This document shows positions 37,264 through 47,215 of a stretch of 64,000 bases of DNA, piece after piece. The position numbers were made by a program, and so were the translations under genes. The notes under the pieces were generated by a model, which saw only the letters and a program-made list of their open reading frames with translations, made no database searches and was not told the origin of the DNA. This DNA is from Uliginosibacterium sp. 31-16 (GTDB taxonomy: Bacteria > Pseudomonadota > Gammaproteobacteria > Burkholderiales > Rhodocyclaceae). The DNA lies in NCBI RefSeq assembly GCF_030730865.1, contig NZ_JAVALZ010000001.1:186001-250000 (forward strand), given 5' to 3'. Positions within the stretch are counted from its first letter, which is position 1. Every line of letters begins with the position of its first letter.

Positions 37264-39435
37264 TCAGGGCTGCCACTCGAAGATAACGGTGGCCAGCGGT
37301 GGCAGATCAATCAGGATCGAATCTGGCTTGCCCTGCCAAGGAACGAACTGACTGCTTGCCAGGGGTGTACCGACGTTGCTACCACCATAGTGCTGTGAAT
37401 CCGTATTGATACGTTCGGCGTAGGTGCCGCTGCGCGGCACACCCAGACGGTAGCCACGATGCACGGTCGGCGTGAAATTGCACACCACCACGACCGGGCG
37501 CACATCATCATGACCGTGGCGAATGAAGCTGTAGATCGAGTGCTCGGCATCGCTGTGCTCGATCCACTCGAAGCCGCCGCCCTCCACGTCGCGCTGATGC
37601 AGAGCAGCGCTGCTGCGGTAGAAGTGATTCAGGTCGCGTACCAGATGCTGCATGCCGGCATGCAGGGCGTCTCCGGTCAGATGCCAGTCCAGGCTCTGGT
37701 CATGATTCCACTCGCGTTCCTGCGCAAACTCGCCGCCCATGAAGAGCAGCTTCTTACCGGGGTGACCGAACATGAAGCCGTAGTAGGCGCGCAGGTTGGC
37801 AAATTTCTGCCAGCGGTCGCCGGGCATCTTGCCAAGCAGTGAGCCCTTGCCATGCACCACTTCGTCGTGTGAGAGCGGCAAGACGAAATTTTCGCTGAAG
37901 GCATAGACCAGCCCGAAGCTCATTTCGTTGTGGTGATGCTTGCGGTGGATCGGATCGCGCGCCATGTATTGCAGGGTGTCGTGCATCCAGCCCATGTTCC
38001 ACTTGTAATGGAAGCCCAGCCCGCCGGCGAAGGTCGGGCGCGACACGGCAGGATAGGAGGTCGACTCCTCGGCCAGGGTGATCGCCTGTGGGCGTTCGCC
38101 GCCAACGATCTCGTTCATGCGCTTGAGGAAGGCAATGGCTTCCAGATTCTCGCGCCCGCCCTGGGCGTTCGGAATCCATTCGCCCTCTTTGCGGCTGTAG
38201 TCGCGATAGAGCATCGAAGCCACGGCATCCACGCGCAGACCGTCGACGTTATAGCGCTCCAGCCAGTACAGCGCGTTGGCGATCAGGAAGTTGCGCACTT
38301 CGGTACGGCCGAAGTTGTAGATCAGGGTGTTCCAGTCCTGATGAAAGCCTTCGCGCGGATCGGCGTATTCATAGAGATGCGTGCCATCAAAATTGGCCAA
38401 GCCGTGTGCGTCGGTCGGGAAGTGGGCCGGCACCCAGTCCAGCAGCACGCCGATGCCGGCAGCGTGGGCCCGTTCGACAAAGCGGGTGAAGCCAGCGGTA
38501 TCGCCAAAACGTGCGGTCGGTGAATACAGGCCAATGCTCTGATAGCCCCAGGAACCATCAAAGGGGTGCTCGCTGATCGGCATCAGCTCCAGGTGGGTGA
38601 AGCCCATCCACTCAGCGTAGGACACCAGTTGATCGGCGAGTTCATCCCAGTTCAGCCAGTCGCGGCCGTCGTTCTTGCGCCGCCATGAAGCCAGATGGAC
38701 CTCGTAGATGCTCACCGGCTGGTCAAGTGCATTCGCGCGCTGACGCTCGGGCGATGACGCGACGGCGGGCGGCAGATGGCTGACCACGCTCGCGGTGGAG
38801 GGGCGCAGCTCGCTCTGCAGCGCGTAAGGGTCGGCCTTGAGCGGCAAAATGTGGCCGTTGGCAGCGCGGATCTCGTACTTGTAATGCGCGCCTTCCGGCA
38901 CATCGGGCAGGAAGATTTCCCACACCCCGCATTCGCGGCGCAAGCGCATGGGGTGGCGGCGATTGTCCCAGCCGTTGAAGTCGCCGAGCACGGCAACGCG
39001 CGAGGCATTCGGCGCCCACACCGCGAAGCTGGTGCCGGTGACGCCATCCATCTCGCACCAGCGCGCGCCAAGGATTTCGTAAGGGCGCAGGTGCGAGCCT
39101 TCGCCGAGCAGCCAGGCATCGGTTTCGCCGAGCACGGGCGGAAAGCGGTAGGGGTCTTCGAGCGTCACCGTGCTGCCGTCCTGCCAGGTGACGCGCAAGC
39201 GATAGTGAAAAGGTTTCTTTGCGTCGACCGGACCTTCAAAGAAGCCGGCCGGATGGCGTGCGACAAGCTCACCCCGCTTCTTGCGCGCACGATCCACTAC
39301 GCTGATTGCTGCGGCGCCGGGGATGAAGGCGCGCAGCTGATAGCCGCCCCCGGCACCGGTGTGCAGGCCCAGAATGGCGAAGGGGTCGTCGTGGCGGGCT
39401 TCGCAGAGGGCGGTGATATCAGTGTCGGTCAGCAT
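37264..39435 (-). CDS. glgB: 1,4-alpha-glucan branching enzyme
   Basis: A 723-residue enzyme that cuts linear alpha-1,4 glucan and re-attaches pieces by alpha-1,6 links. It has an N1 domain (~1-110, [13 protein letters not shown]), a CBM48 (~120-210, [20 protein letters not shown]), a GH13 barrel with [19 protein letters not shown] (nucleophile), [13 protein letters not shown] (acid/base) and [20 protein letters not shown], and a C-terminal beta domain. Both N-terminal modules are kept, as in E. coli GlgB (728 aa). It sits upstream of glgX and 193 bp downstream of glgP, with a dispersed repeat in between that might split the operon. Confidence 0.97.
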   Translation of the reverse strand: MLTDTDITALCEARHDDPFAILGLHTGAGGGYQLRAFIPGAAAISVVDRARKKRGELVARHPAGFFEGPVDAKKPFHYRLRVTWQDGSTVTLEDPYRFPPVLGETDAWLLGEGSHLRPYEILGARWCEMDGVTGTSFAVWAPNASRVAVLGDFNGWDNRRHPMRLRRECGVWEIFLPDVPEGAHYKYEIRAANGHILPLKADPYALQSELRPSTASVVSHLPPAVASSPERQRANALDQPVSIYEVHLASWRRKNDGRDWLNWDELADQLVSYAEWMGFTHLELMPISEHPFDGSWGYQSIGLYSPTARFGDTAGFTRFVERAHAAGIGVLLDWVPAHFPTDAHGLANFDGTHLYEYADPREGFHQDWNTLIYNFGRTEVRNFLIANALYWLERYNVDGLRVDAVASMLYRDYSRKEGEWIPNAQGGRENLEAIAFLKRMNEIVGGERPQAITLAEESTSYPAVSRPTFAGGLGFHYKWNMGWMHDTLQYMARDPIHRKHHHNEMSFGLVYAFSENFVLPLSHDEVVHGKGSLLGKMPGDRWQKFANLRAYYGFMFGHPGKKLLFMGGEFAQEREWNHDQSLDWHLTGDALHAGMQHLVRDLNHFYRSSAALHQRDVEGGGFEWIEHSDAEHSIYSFIRHGHDDVRPVVVVCNFTPTVHRGYRLGVPRSGTYAERINTDSQHYGGSNVGTPLASSQFVPWQGKPDSILIDLPPLATVIFEWQP

Positions 39436-39505
39436 GCCTTGAGCTTATTCCATTTCCGCTTGCGTGGTTGCGATGTGCCTTGTTGTGCGCATGAAAGCCT
39501 GCTTG

Positions 39506-39619
39506 CCTGAAGAGCCGCCTCCAACAAGGATCTTCAGCGCCCCATCCCGAAGGCCCCTGCCCCGCCTTGCTGTCCAGGCACTCCGCCCGAAGAGCCCTGC
39601 TGCGCGCGGCTCTTCAGGC
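39506..39619. repeat. Dispersed intergenic inverted-end repeat, long form (copy 7)
   Basis: GCCTGAAGAGCCGC (39506-39519) and GCGGCTCTTCAGGC (39606-39619) are perfect 14-bp inverted ends bounding 114 nt. It is the cleanest copy in the window. It fills the glgP-glgB gap inside a same-strand gene run. Confidence 0.85.
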
Positions 39620-39628
39620 AGGTATTCA

Positions 39629-42058
39629 TCAGGGCGCCACCGGTATGTTCCAGATTTCCCGGGCGTATTGCGCAATCGTGCGATCCGAGGAAAACGTGCC
39701 CATGTTGGCCATGTTGATGATGGCCTTGCTCGCCCAGGCCTCGGGTTGCGCGTAAAGGGCATCAACCTTGAGCTGTGTATCGATATAAGACGCGTAATCG
39801 GCCAGCAGCATGTAGTGGTCGCCGCCCCACAGCAGGGCATCGACCAGACCGCGGTAGCGCCCGGGTTCGTCCGGCGAGAACTGGCCGCCAGAGATGGCGT
39901 CGAGCACCGTCTTGAGGCCCGGATTGCTCTCGTAGAGACGCATCGGCTGGTAACCACCTTTTTTCATGGCCTGCACTTCTGGTGTGCGCAGGCCGAAGAT
40001 GAAGATGTTGTCGTCGCCGACGTTCTCGCGGATCTCGATATTGGCCCCGTCATCGGTGCCGATGGTGAGCGCACCATTCAGTGCCAGTTTCATGTTGCCG
40101 GTGCCGGAGGCTTCGGTGCCGGCCGTCGAGATCTGCTCGGAGAGATCTGCGCCCGGCATGATCACTTCGGCCACCGATACGCCGTAGTTGGGGATGAACA
40201 CGAGCTTGAGCTTGTCGCCGATGCGCGGATCATTGTTGATGATCTCGCCCACGTCGTGGATCAAACGGATGATGGATTTTGCCGCCGCATAGCCGGAGGC
40301 CGCCTTGCCCGCAAAGATCGTGACGCGCGGCACCCAGTCGGCCTCGGGCGCTGCAATGATGGCCTGGTAGCGCCAGATCACGTGCAGCACGTTGAGCAGC
40401 TGACGCTTGTACTCGTGAATGCGCTTGATCTGTACATCGAACAGGCTGGCCGGATTGACCTTCACGCCGGTCGTGCGCTCGATCAGCGCGGCCAGGCGGA
40501 CCTTGTTTTCACGCTTGATTGCCATGAATTCGGAGCGGAATGCGGCATCGTCCTTTTTCGCCTCGACCTGCTTGAGCAGATCGAGATGGTTGCGCCAGTC
40601 CGGGCCAATGTTCTGGTCCAGCAGCGCAGCCAGCCCCGGATTGGCTTGAGCGAGCCAGCGGCGCGGGGTGATGCCGTTGGTCATGTTGGTGAAGCGCTCG
40701 GGCCACAGGAAGGCGAAGTCGGCGAAGAGCGTCTTGATCAGCAGATCCGAGTGCAGGGCTGACACGCCATTGATCATGTGGCTCCCCACCACCGAGAGGT
40801 TGGCCATGCGCACGCGGCGCTCGCCGTGTTCGTCGATCAGTGACAGGCGGGCCAGAAAGCCTACATCCCCGGGACGGCGCCTTTCGGCTTCGGCCAGAAA
40901 TTCGGCATTGATGCGGAAGATGATTTCCAGATGACGCGGCAGCACGTGCTGCAGCAGGCCGACCGGCCAGGTTTCCAGCGCCTCCGGCATCAGGGTGTGG
41001 TTGGTGTAGGAGAAGGTCTTCTGACAGATGCTCCAAGCCTGTGCCCAGGGCATGCTGTGCTCGTCACAGAGCACATGCATCAGTTCGGCCACGGCAATGG
41101 CCGGATGCGTGTCATTCAGATGAATCGCGACCTTTTCGTGCAGGTTGGCCAGGCTGCCATGCTCCATAATGTGGCGCAGCAGGATGTCACGCACCGAGGC
41201 GGCAACGAAGAAGTATTCCTGGCGCAAGCGCAGCTCGCGCCCGGCCGGAGTGCTGTCGTTCGGATAGAGTACCCAGGAAATGTTCTCGTACTCGTTCTTC
41301 ACCTGCGCGGCGCGGCCATAGTCACCCACGTTGAAAGCCTGCAGATCGAGGTCAGCCGGGGCGACGGCCTTCCACAGCCGCAAGGTGCTGACTTTCTGCG
41401 TACCGTAACCCGGAATCACCATGTCGTAGGCCTTGGCCGCCACCTCGCCGGCGTGGCGCCATACGGCACGCTCGCCAATGTGCTCGACCCAGCCGCCGAA
41501 GCGCACCGGGAAGCTGATGTCGGCACGCGGGAATTCCCAGGGCGTGCCATCGGCCAGCCAGGGATCAGGCAGTTCGGTCTGCGCGCCGCCGACGATTTTC
41601 TGCTTGAACATGCCGTACTCGTAGCGGATACCGTAGCCAAAAGACGGCAAACCAAGGTTGGCCATGGAGTCCAGAAAGCAGGCCGCCAGCCTGCCCAGGC
41701 CACCGTTACCCAGTGCGGCGTCGGGTTCGTGGTCCCTTACATCCTCGAGCGTGTGAGCATGGTCCATCATGCTCTTGGAGGCCGCATTGGTCAGGCGCAA
41801 CGCACCCAGAGCATTCGAGAGGGTTCGGCCGATCAGAAACTCCATCGACAGGTAATACACGCGCCGCGCCTTGTTCTCACGATCAGCGCTCTGGGATTGC
41901 ACCCAGCGCTCGGAGAGCTGTTCTCGTGCGACCTGCGCCACAGCCTTCATCAGGTCCGTGGAAGTGGCGTCATGACTTGCAACACCAACGGTCTTGAGCA
42001 ACTGCGCATCAATGGCCATGTTCATGGCCGTGCTGGAGTCTGGGATCGGGGTATTCAC
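39629..42058 (-). CDS. glgP: Glycogen phosphorylase
   Basis: An 809-residue PLP enzyme that releases glucose-1-phosphate from glycogen chain ends. Evidence: RRVYYLSMEFLIGRTLSNAL, GNGGLGRLAACFLDSMANLG, RIHEYKRQLLNVLHVI and the PLP-lysine region EASGTGNMKLALNGALTIGT. Start choice: GTG 42058 has a strong AAGGAG 5 bases upstream and gives a length like E. coli GlgP (815). ATG 42109 (826 aa) and 42193 (854 aa) have no visible ribosome site. It is divergent from glgC across a 270-bp gap, so synthesis and breakdown arms share a control region. The sequence starts VNTPIPDSSTAMNMAIDAQL. Confidence 0.93.
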   Translation of the reverse strand: MNTPIPDSSTAMNMAIDAQLLKTVGVASHDATSTDLMKAVAQVAREQLSERWVQSQSADRENKARRVYYLSMEFLIGRTLSNALGALRLTNAASKSMMDHAHTLEDVRDHEPDAALGNGGLGRLAACFLDSMANLGLPSFGYGIRYEYGMFKQKIVGGAQTELPDPWLADGTPWEFPRADISFPVRFGGWVEHIGERAVWRHAGEVAAKAYDMVIPGYGTQKVSTLRLWKAVAPADLDLQAFNVGDYGRAAQVKNEYENISWVLYPNDSTPAGRELRLRQEYFFVAASVRDILLRHIMEHGSLANLHEKVAIHLNDTHPAIAVAELMHVLCDEHSMPWAQAWSICQKTFSYTNHTLMPEALETWPVGLLQHVLPRHLEIIFRINAEFLAEAERRRPGDVGFLARLSLIDEHGERRVRMANLSVVGSHMINGVSALHSDLLIKTLFADFAFLWPERFTNMTNGITPRRWLAQANPGLAALLDQNIGPDWRNHLDLLKQVEAKKDDAAFRSEFMAIKRENKVRLAALIERTTGVKVNPASLFDVQIKRIHEYKRQLLNVLHVIWRYQAIIAAPEADWVPRVTIFAGKAASGYAAAKSIIRLIHDVGEIINNDPRIGDKLKLVFIPNYGVSVAEVIMPGADLSEQISTAGTEASGTGNMKLALNGALTIGTDDGANIEIRENVGDDNIFIFGLRTPEVQAMKKGGYQPMRLYESNPGLKTVLDAISGGQFSPDEPGRYRGLVDALLWGGDHYMLLADYASYIDTQLKVDALYAQPEAWASKAIINMANMGTFSSDRTIAQYAREIWNIPVAP

Positions 42059-42328
42059 GGCATCTCCTTGAATCAGTCCGCTGGGGATATCCAGTTTGTT
42101 GTTTGTCATTTTCAGGCAAGACGATACAAATTTGCCACATGCCCGCACGCCCGCCTTGTTTCGGTGCATGGAGCGCAATAGACTCTGATCCATGCAATTT
42201 GCGGGCCTTGCTCAAGTGGGGCCGTACATGCTCTGTGCGCATGATAGTCATAGCGCTGTCTTGATGCAGGCACATTACATGCTCGTATCCGCTGTTTCAT
42301 TTTTTGAACGAATGGACAAGGAAAACAA

Positions 42329-43600
42329 ATGGCTTACTCCGACCTGGCGCAGAGTCTTGATCTTCCAAAGCGTACGGTTGCCTTGGTGCTGGCCGGAGGA
42401 CGCGGGAGCCGTCTGAAAAACCTGACCGACCGCCGCTGCAAGCCCGCGGTGTATTTCGGGGGAAAGTTCCGGATCGTTGATTTCGCCCTGTCGAACTGTC
42501 TCAACTCGGGCATCCGTCGCATTGGCGTGATCACCCAGTACAAGTCGCACAGCCTTCTGCGCCATCTGCAGCGTGGCTGGGCCTTCCTGAAGCCCGAGAT
42601 GAACGAGTTCATCGATCTTCTGCCTGCGCAGCAGCGCACCGAAGATGAGCGCTGGTACAGCGGAACGGCGGACGCCGTATTCCAGAACCTGGACATCATC
42701 TCCGGCTATAGCGCCGACTATGTGCTGGTGCTGGCGGGAGACCACATCTACAAGCAGAACTATGCACTGATGATCGCAGACCACGTTGCCAAGGGGCGCG
42801 AGTGCACCGTGGGATGCATCGCCGTACCCCGCAAGGAAGCCCGTGATTTTGGCGTGATGGCGGTGGATGAGAACAACAACATCATTGATTTTGTTGAAAA
42901 GCCGGATGTCCCGCCGGCCATGCCCGATAACCCCGAGATGTCGCTGGCCAGCATGGGGATCTATGTTTTCAACTCCAGCTATCTGTACGCGGAACTGGTG
43001 CGCGACCTTGCCGACCCCAACTCCAGCCATGACTTCGGCAAGGACATCATCCCCCGTGCGGTGCGGCATGGGCATGCCGCCGCGCATCCGTTCGCACTCA
43101 GTTGCGTGCGCAATCGGGCCGGCGAGGTTCCATACTGGCGCGATGTGGGCACCGTCGATGCCTACTGGGATGCCAATATCGATCTCACGGCGACCGAGCC
43201 GCAACTGAACCTGTATGACACCAACTGGCCGATCTGGAGCTACCAGGCGCAGTTGCCGCCCGCCAAGTTTGTCCACAATGAACCGGGCAGGCGCGGAGCG
43301 GCAACCGAATCAGTCGTCTCCGGCGGCTGCATCGTGTCTGGTGAAGTCCTGCGTACCCTTCTTTTCAGCAATGTACGAGTGCACTCGCATGCTTATGTGA
43401 GCTGGTCGGTACTGTTGCCCGGGGTGCAGGTGGGACGCAATGCACGTTTGAACAAAACCGTGATCGATCGCGACTGCATCATTCCTGATGGGATGGTGAT
43501 TGGCGAAGACCCGGAACTTGATGCCAAGCGGTTCTACCGTACGGCTGGAGGTGTAACGCTGGTGACGCGCGACATGTTGATCGCCCTGCAATCGTCATGA
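42329..43600 (+). CDS. glgC: Glucose-1-phosphate adenylyltransferase
   Basis: A 423-residue enzyme making ADP-glucose, the committed step of bacterial glycogen synthesis. It has the pyrophosphorylase motif [55 protein letters not shown] and the left-handed beta-helix C-terminus ([20 protein letters not shown]). The N-terminal Arg/Lys-rich activator region is present ([13 protein letters not shown]). An AAGGAAAAC ribosome site precedes ATG 42329. Family members are allosterically controlled by glycolytic intermediates and AMP. The stop codon overlaps the glgA start (ATGA). The 270-bp gap to glgP must carry both promoters. Confidence 0.97.
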   Translation: MAYSDLAQSLDLPKRTVALVLAGGRGSRLKNLTDRRCKPAVYFGGKFRIVDFALSNCLNSGIRRIGVITQYKSHSLLRHLQRGWAFLKPEMNEFIDLLPAQQRTEDERWYSGTADAVFQNLDIISGYSADYVLVLAGDHIYKQNYALMIADHVAKGRECTVGCIAVPRKEARDFGVMAVDENNNIIDFVEKPDVPPAMPDNPEMSLASMGIYVFNSSYLYAELVRDLADPNSSHDFGKDIIPRAVRHGHAAAHPFALSCVRNRAGEVPYWRDVGTVDAYWDANIDLTATEPQLNLYDTNWPIWSYQAQLPPAKFVHNEPGRRGAATESVVSGGCIVSGEVLRTLLFSNVRVHSHAYVSWSVLLPGVQVGRNARLNKTVIDRDCIIPDGMVIGEDPELDAKRFYRTAGGVTLVTRDMLIALQSS

Positions 43601-45069
43601 AAGTTCTGCATGTTGCGGCGGAGATATTTCCGCTGGTAAAAACGGGCGGGTTGGCCGATGTATTGGGCGCTTTGCCGCAAGCACTGATCGGGCAAGGAAC
43701 GGATGTACGCCTGCTTCTGCCTGGTCTGCCTCCCATTCTCGACGCGGTCCTGTCCCCCACGCTCGTGTGCGAAATCGGCGCTGTATTCGGGGCGGCTAAA
43801 GTACGCCTGATCCGGGGACACATGCCGTTCAGTCATGTGCCGGTGTACGTGGTTGATGCGCCCTATTTCTATCGACGCAGCGGCAGTCCCTATCAGAGCA
43901 GCTCCGGAGTCGAGTGGCCCGACAATCTGCAACGTTTCGCCTTGCTCGGCTGGGTTGCGGCACAGCTTGCTGCGGGCGAGCTGGATGCGGGCTGGCTGCC
44001 AGACGTCGTCCACGCTCATGACTGGCATGCGGCAATGGCCTGTGCGTATATCGCCCAGCACTTGCCAACCCGAGCTGCCCGGGTGTTTACGGTGCATAAC
44101 CTGGCCTATCAAGGCCTGTTCTCGCTGAACGACTTCCATTTGCTCGGTCTGCCGGGGCGCTTTGCCGCACCCAGCGCACTCGAATACCACGGCCAGCTTT
44201 CTTTCATGAAAGCCGGTCTGAAATTCGCGAACGCCATCACTACGGTAAGCACCAGTTATGCCCGCGAGATTGCTACGCCGGAGTTCGGCTGTGGTCTGGA
44301 AGGTGTGATCCAGAGTCGTGCCGGCTGTGTTTTCGGAGTACTCAATGGCGTGGACTACGCGGTATGGAATCCGGAACACGATACCGGCATTGCCGCGCCT
44401 TACTCTGCCGATCAGCTTGACGGCAAAGCCTTGTGCAAAGCCGGGTTGCAAGCCGAGATGGGGCTGACACAGGACGCAAAAGCACTCCTGTTTGGGGTCG
44501 TCAGCCGTCTGACTTCACAGAAGGGGCTCGATCTGGTCCTCGCCGCATTGCCAGCCCTGTTGCAGGCTGGCGCTCAAATTGTCGTGCAGGGGAGCGGTGA
44601 CAGCGCGCTTGAGACCGCATTCATTGAGGCTGCCAAAAATCATCCGCGGCAGATTGCCGTACGCATTGCCTATGACGAGGCTCTGGCCCATCGCATTATC
44701 AGCGGCGCAGACAGTCTGCTCATGCCTTCTCGTTTCGAACCCTGCGGTCTCACTCAGTTATATGCCTTGCGCTACGGCTGCTTACCCTTGGTACGCCATG
44801 TAGGCGGCCTGGCCGACACCGTCGTCAATGCCAGCGCAGCCCATCTTGAAGCAGATCAGGCGACAGGATTCTGTTTTGTCGAAGCCAGTGCCCATGCCCT
44901 GAGTGTTGCCATGCACCAAGCAATCAAACTCTATCAGCAACCGGGTGTCTGGCAAAAAATCATGCGTCGGGCGATGCAGCAGGAGTTCTCCTGGGATGTG
45001 GCAGCCAGAAGCTATCTGGATCTGTACAAAAGACTGACAGAAACAATGCGATTGCCGGTCAGCCCATAG
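43597..45069 (+). CDS. glgA: Glycogen synthase (ADP-glucose)
   Basis: A 490-residue GT5 glucosyltransferase that elongates alpha-1,4 glucan from ADP-glucose. It shows the N-terminal ADP-glucose loop [55 protein letters not shown] and the C-terminal active-site segment [19 protein letters not shown]. It overlaps glgC by 4 bases, so the synthesis pair is translationally coupled. No gene follows before the 45.2-kb terminators, so the unit is glgC-glgA only. Codon use changes little across the pair. Confidence 0.97.
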   Translation: MKVLHVAAEIFPLVKTGGLADVLGALPQALIGQGTDVRLLLPGLPPILDAVLSPTLVCEIGAVFGAAKVRLIRGHMPFSHVPVYVVDAPYFYRRSGSPYQSSSGVEWPDNLQRFALLGWVAAQLAAGELDAGWLPDVVHAHDWHAAMACAYIAQHLPTRAARVFTVHNLAYQGLFSLNDFHLLGLPGRFAAPSALEYHGQLSFMKAGLKFANAITTVSTSYAREIATPEFGCGLEGVIQSRAGCVFGVLNGVDYAVWNPEHDTGIAAPYSADQLDGKALCKAGLQAEMGLTQDAKALLFGVVSRLTSQKGLDLVLAALPALLQAGAQIVVQGSGDSALETAFIEAAKNHPRQIAVRIAYDEALAHRIISGADSLLMPSRFEPCGLTQLYALRYGCLPLVRHVGGLADTVVNASAAHLEADQATGFCFVEASAHALSVAMHQAIKLYQQPGVWQKIMRRAMQQEFSWDVAARSYLDLYKRLTETMRLPVSP

Positions 45070-45230
45070 CCTTCATGAGGAGAGGCTCCAAGCATTGCAG
45101 CGCAGTGATTTGAAAACCGCCGCCAGCGGCCTCTTCACAAACATCGCTCTGGATGATTCGTAAAATGGAGGTTTGGGCCTGGGCCCATCCATCTTTCGCC
45201 TGTCACGGCGCTTTTCGAAGTCAGAAACGC

Positions 45231-45267
45231 AAAAATGCCGGTCATTGAAAGTGACCGGCATTTTTTT
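45231..45267. terminator. Intrinsic terminator downstream of glgA
   Basis: AAAAATGCCGGTCA, loop TTGAAAG, TGACCGGCATTTTT form a perfect 14-bp stem followed by more T, about 160 bases past glgA. The gap before it, 45070-45230, shows no gene. Confidence 0.92.
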
Positions 45268-45291
45268 AGACAAACCCTTAAAGTACAAAGC

Positions 45292-45321
45292 AAAAAGCCC
45301 AGTCTTTCGACCGGGCTTTTT
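45292..45321 (-). terminator. Intrinsic terminator of the tRNA-Thr/tRNA-fMet unit
   Basis: AAAAAGCCC and GGGCTTTTT pair with an inner GTC-TTTC-GAC hairpin (one A/C mismatch). On the minus strand the T run follows the tRNA-fMet 3' end by 12 bases. Confidence 0.88.
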
Positions 45322-45333
45322 ACTGAAGGTATT

Positions 45334-45410
45334 GGGTTGCGGGGACAGGATTTGAACCTGTGACCTTCGGGTTATGAGCCCGACGAGCTGCCAGACTGCT
45401 CCACCCCGCG
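45334..45410 (-). tRNA. tRNA-fMet(CAU), initiator
   Basis: Read on minus, CGCGGGG starts the acceptor stem with C1 opposite A72 (unpaired, the initiator hallmark). The anticodon stem has the three G-C pairs (CGGG-CTCATAA-CCCG) that load the ribosomal P site. The loop is CTCATAA. The acceptor 3' strand CCCCGCAA is followed by CCC, not CCA, so the terminal A must be repaired after transcription. It is 51 bp downstream of tRNA-Thr on the same strand. Confidence 0.95.
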
Positions 45411-45461
45411 TCAGAGAAAGAAGATTATGCGCTACAACCTTCTAAAAATCAAGAACTAATT

Positions 45462-45537
45462 TGGTGCCGCTTGTCTGACTCGAACAGACGACCTACCGCT
45501 TACAAGGCGGTTGCTCTACCAACTGAGCTAAAGCGGC
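45462..45537 (-). tRNA. tRNA-Thr(UGU)
   Basis: Read on minus, a 76-nt tRNA with acceptor GCCGCTT/AAGCGGC, D arm GCTC-AGTTGGTA-GAGC and anticodon arm CCGCC-TTGTAAG-type loop with TGT. The T arm starts GTCTG-TTCGAGT, and the tRNA ends with encoded ACCA. It precedes tRNA-fMet and shares its promoter candidate at 45589-45594. Confidence 0.96.
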
Positions 45538-45588
45538 ACTGCATGCCTGACCAAGGCAAAAACAACCAGAAGTCCAATCAGGGCGCGG

Positions 45589-45594
45589 ATTATA
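45589..45594 (-). promoter_or_regulatory. -10 box (TATAAT) of the tRNA-Thr/fMet promoter
   Basis: On the minus strand a perfect TATAAT is followed by a GC-rich discriminator (CCGCGCCC), the pattern of stringently controlled stable-RNA promoters, 52 bases upstream of tRNA-Thr. I see no good -35 hexamer. Confidence 0.55.
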
Positions 45595-45666
45595 GCTCAT
45601 CTTTGGGATTCATCATGCACCTTCGCATGTTATCTTCGTCTCCTCTGAATCAGGAGATTCGATTTC

Positions 45667-47202
45667 ATGTTGTCTGCGCAACGCTCTGCCCCTTTGCGCG
45701 TCCTGTTCGTTGAAGATGATGAGAACGACGCCCTGCTTCTTGCGCGCCATCTGCGCAAGGAGGGCTATATGCTGGAAAGCCGCCAGGTAAATGCCCTGGA
45801 CGCACTGGAAAAAGCGCTCGGCGAAGCTGATTGGGATGTAGTGATATCGGATTATTCCTTGCCCGGTTTTTCAGCAGTGGAAGCCTTGAAGACGGTTCAG
45901 GACTACATGGCCGACATTCCCTTCATCGTCGTTTCGGGAATGCTGGACGAAGCAACTGCTTGCGCCATGATGCAGGCGGGAGCGCAGGATTATCTGAGCA
46001 AGGACAAGCTGGATCGGCTTGCTCCCGTAATTGACCGTGAACGCAGCGAAGCCCAGATCCGCCGCGAACGACGCATGGCACTGGAGGCCGTACGGGCCAA
46101 CGACGAACGTTTCCGCGCTTTGGCCGCGAATGTCCCGGGGGTTTTGTTCCAGATGCAGGCCGCGCTGACGGGCAACCTGCGCTTTCTGTATGTGAGCGAA
46201 GCCAGCCAGATGCTGCTGGGAGTATCGTCAGAAGCACTTCTGTTGCGCCCGGATCCACTTCTTGGACTGATTACCGAGGATGACCGCGCCGGCTTCTGCT
46301 CTGCGCTGGAGCAGGCTGGTTCGCGCAGCGCCACCCTGAACTGGGAAGGTCGCGTACTGCTGCCAGGAGGTGATCTGAAATGGATCAACATCCGCTGCTC
46401 ACCCCGCTATCTTGATGATGGCGTCACCTTGTGGGAAGGCGTGATGTGGAACATAACCCAGAGTCGTCGCGCCGAGGCAGAATTGCGCGACTCACGCGCC
46501 CAGCTCGCCGAACTGTCGGAGCACCTGCAACGCATCAAGGAAGATGAGCGGGATCGGATAGCCCGCGACATACACGATGTGCTCGGGGGTACCCTCGTGG
46601 GCATCAAAATATCGGCCAAGCTTTTGGCAGGCAAACTTGAACAGGACGAGGCTCTGAAAAAGCGCGTGCGCGACATCGAAACCATGCTGGACGAAGCCAT
46701 CACAACGGCCGGCCGGGTTGCTCGCGAGTTGCGTCCAGGCATTCTGAAGGAGTTCGGGCTGGCCGCTGCAGTTGAAAGCTTTGCAGAAGACTTCACGCAC
46801 CGCGCCGGGGTTCCCTGCGCGGTACTGTGTGCAGACCACGACATCGAAACCGATGAAGACACGGCATTGGCGCTGTTCAGAACCTATCAGGAGGCGCTGA
46901 CGAATGTAACCAAACATGCCCAGGCCAGTCACGTTGAAGTGCGCCTGACGCAGGAGTACGACGAGATCGTGCTTGAGATCAGCGACGATGGTCGCGGGCT
47001 TCAGCCCGAGGATCTGCTCAAGCCGAAATCTTTTGGCCTGCGCGGCATTCGTGAGCGACTCACGGTATTGGGTGGCAGCATGGAATTAATGGTGCGGGAA
47101 CCCCATGGCACAACCATGGTGTTACGCGCACCGCTAGGGGGGCGACGCCCTGAACTGGATGCGGACTCGGCCGCAGTTTCCGATAGACAGGCTACAGCCT
47201 GA
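45667..47202 (+). CDS. Receiver-PAS-histidine kinase (NarX/DegS type)
   Basis: A 511-residue cytoplasmic signalling protein with no membrane segment. An N-terminal receiver (~10-125) has the acidic pair VEDDEND, phospho-Asp 62 (VISDYSLPG) and the conserved Lys in YLSKDKL. A PAS-like sensor spans ~145-275. A HisKA_3 dimer/phosphoacceptor has RIARDIHDVLGGTLVGIKI (His), and the HATPase has YQEALTNVTKHAQASHVEV and ISDDGRGL. It starts with CAGGAG 10 bases upstream. The next gene is a NarL-type regulator 13 bp downstream and is its natural partner. The receiver in front of the kinase suggests that the kinase is itself controlled by another phospho-donor. Confidence 0.93.
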   Translation: MLSAQRSAPLRVLFVEDDENDALLLARHLRKEGYMLESRQVNALDALEKALGEADWDVVISDYSLPGFSAVEALKTVQDYMADIPFIVVSGMLDEATACAMMQAGAQDYLSKDKLDRLAPVIDRERSEAQIRRERRMALEAVRANDERFRALAANVPGVLFQMQAALTGNLRFLYVSEASQMLLGVSSEALLLRPDPLLGLITEDDRAGFCSALEQAGSRSATLNWEGRVLLPGGDLKWINIRCSPRYLDDGVTLWEGVMWNITQSRRAEAELRDSRAQLAELSEHLQRIKEDERDRIARDIHDVLGGTLVGIKISAKLLAGKLEQDEALKKRVRDIETMLDEAITTAGRVARELRPGILKEFGLAAAVESFAEDFTHRAGVPCAVLCADHDIETDEDTALALFRTYQEALTNVTKHAQASHVEVRLTQEYDEIVLEISDDGRGLQPEDLLKPKSFGLRGIRERLTVLGGSMELMVREPHGTTMVLRAPLGGRRPELDADSAAVSDRQATA

Positions 47203-47215
47203 AGGAATGGATGTC

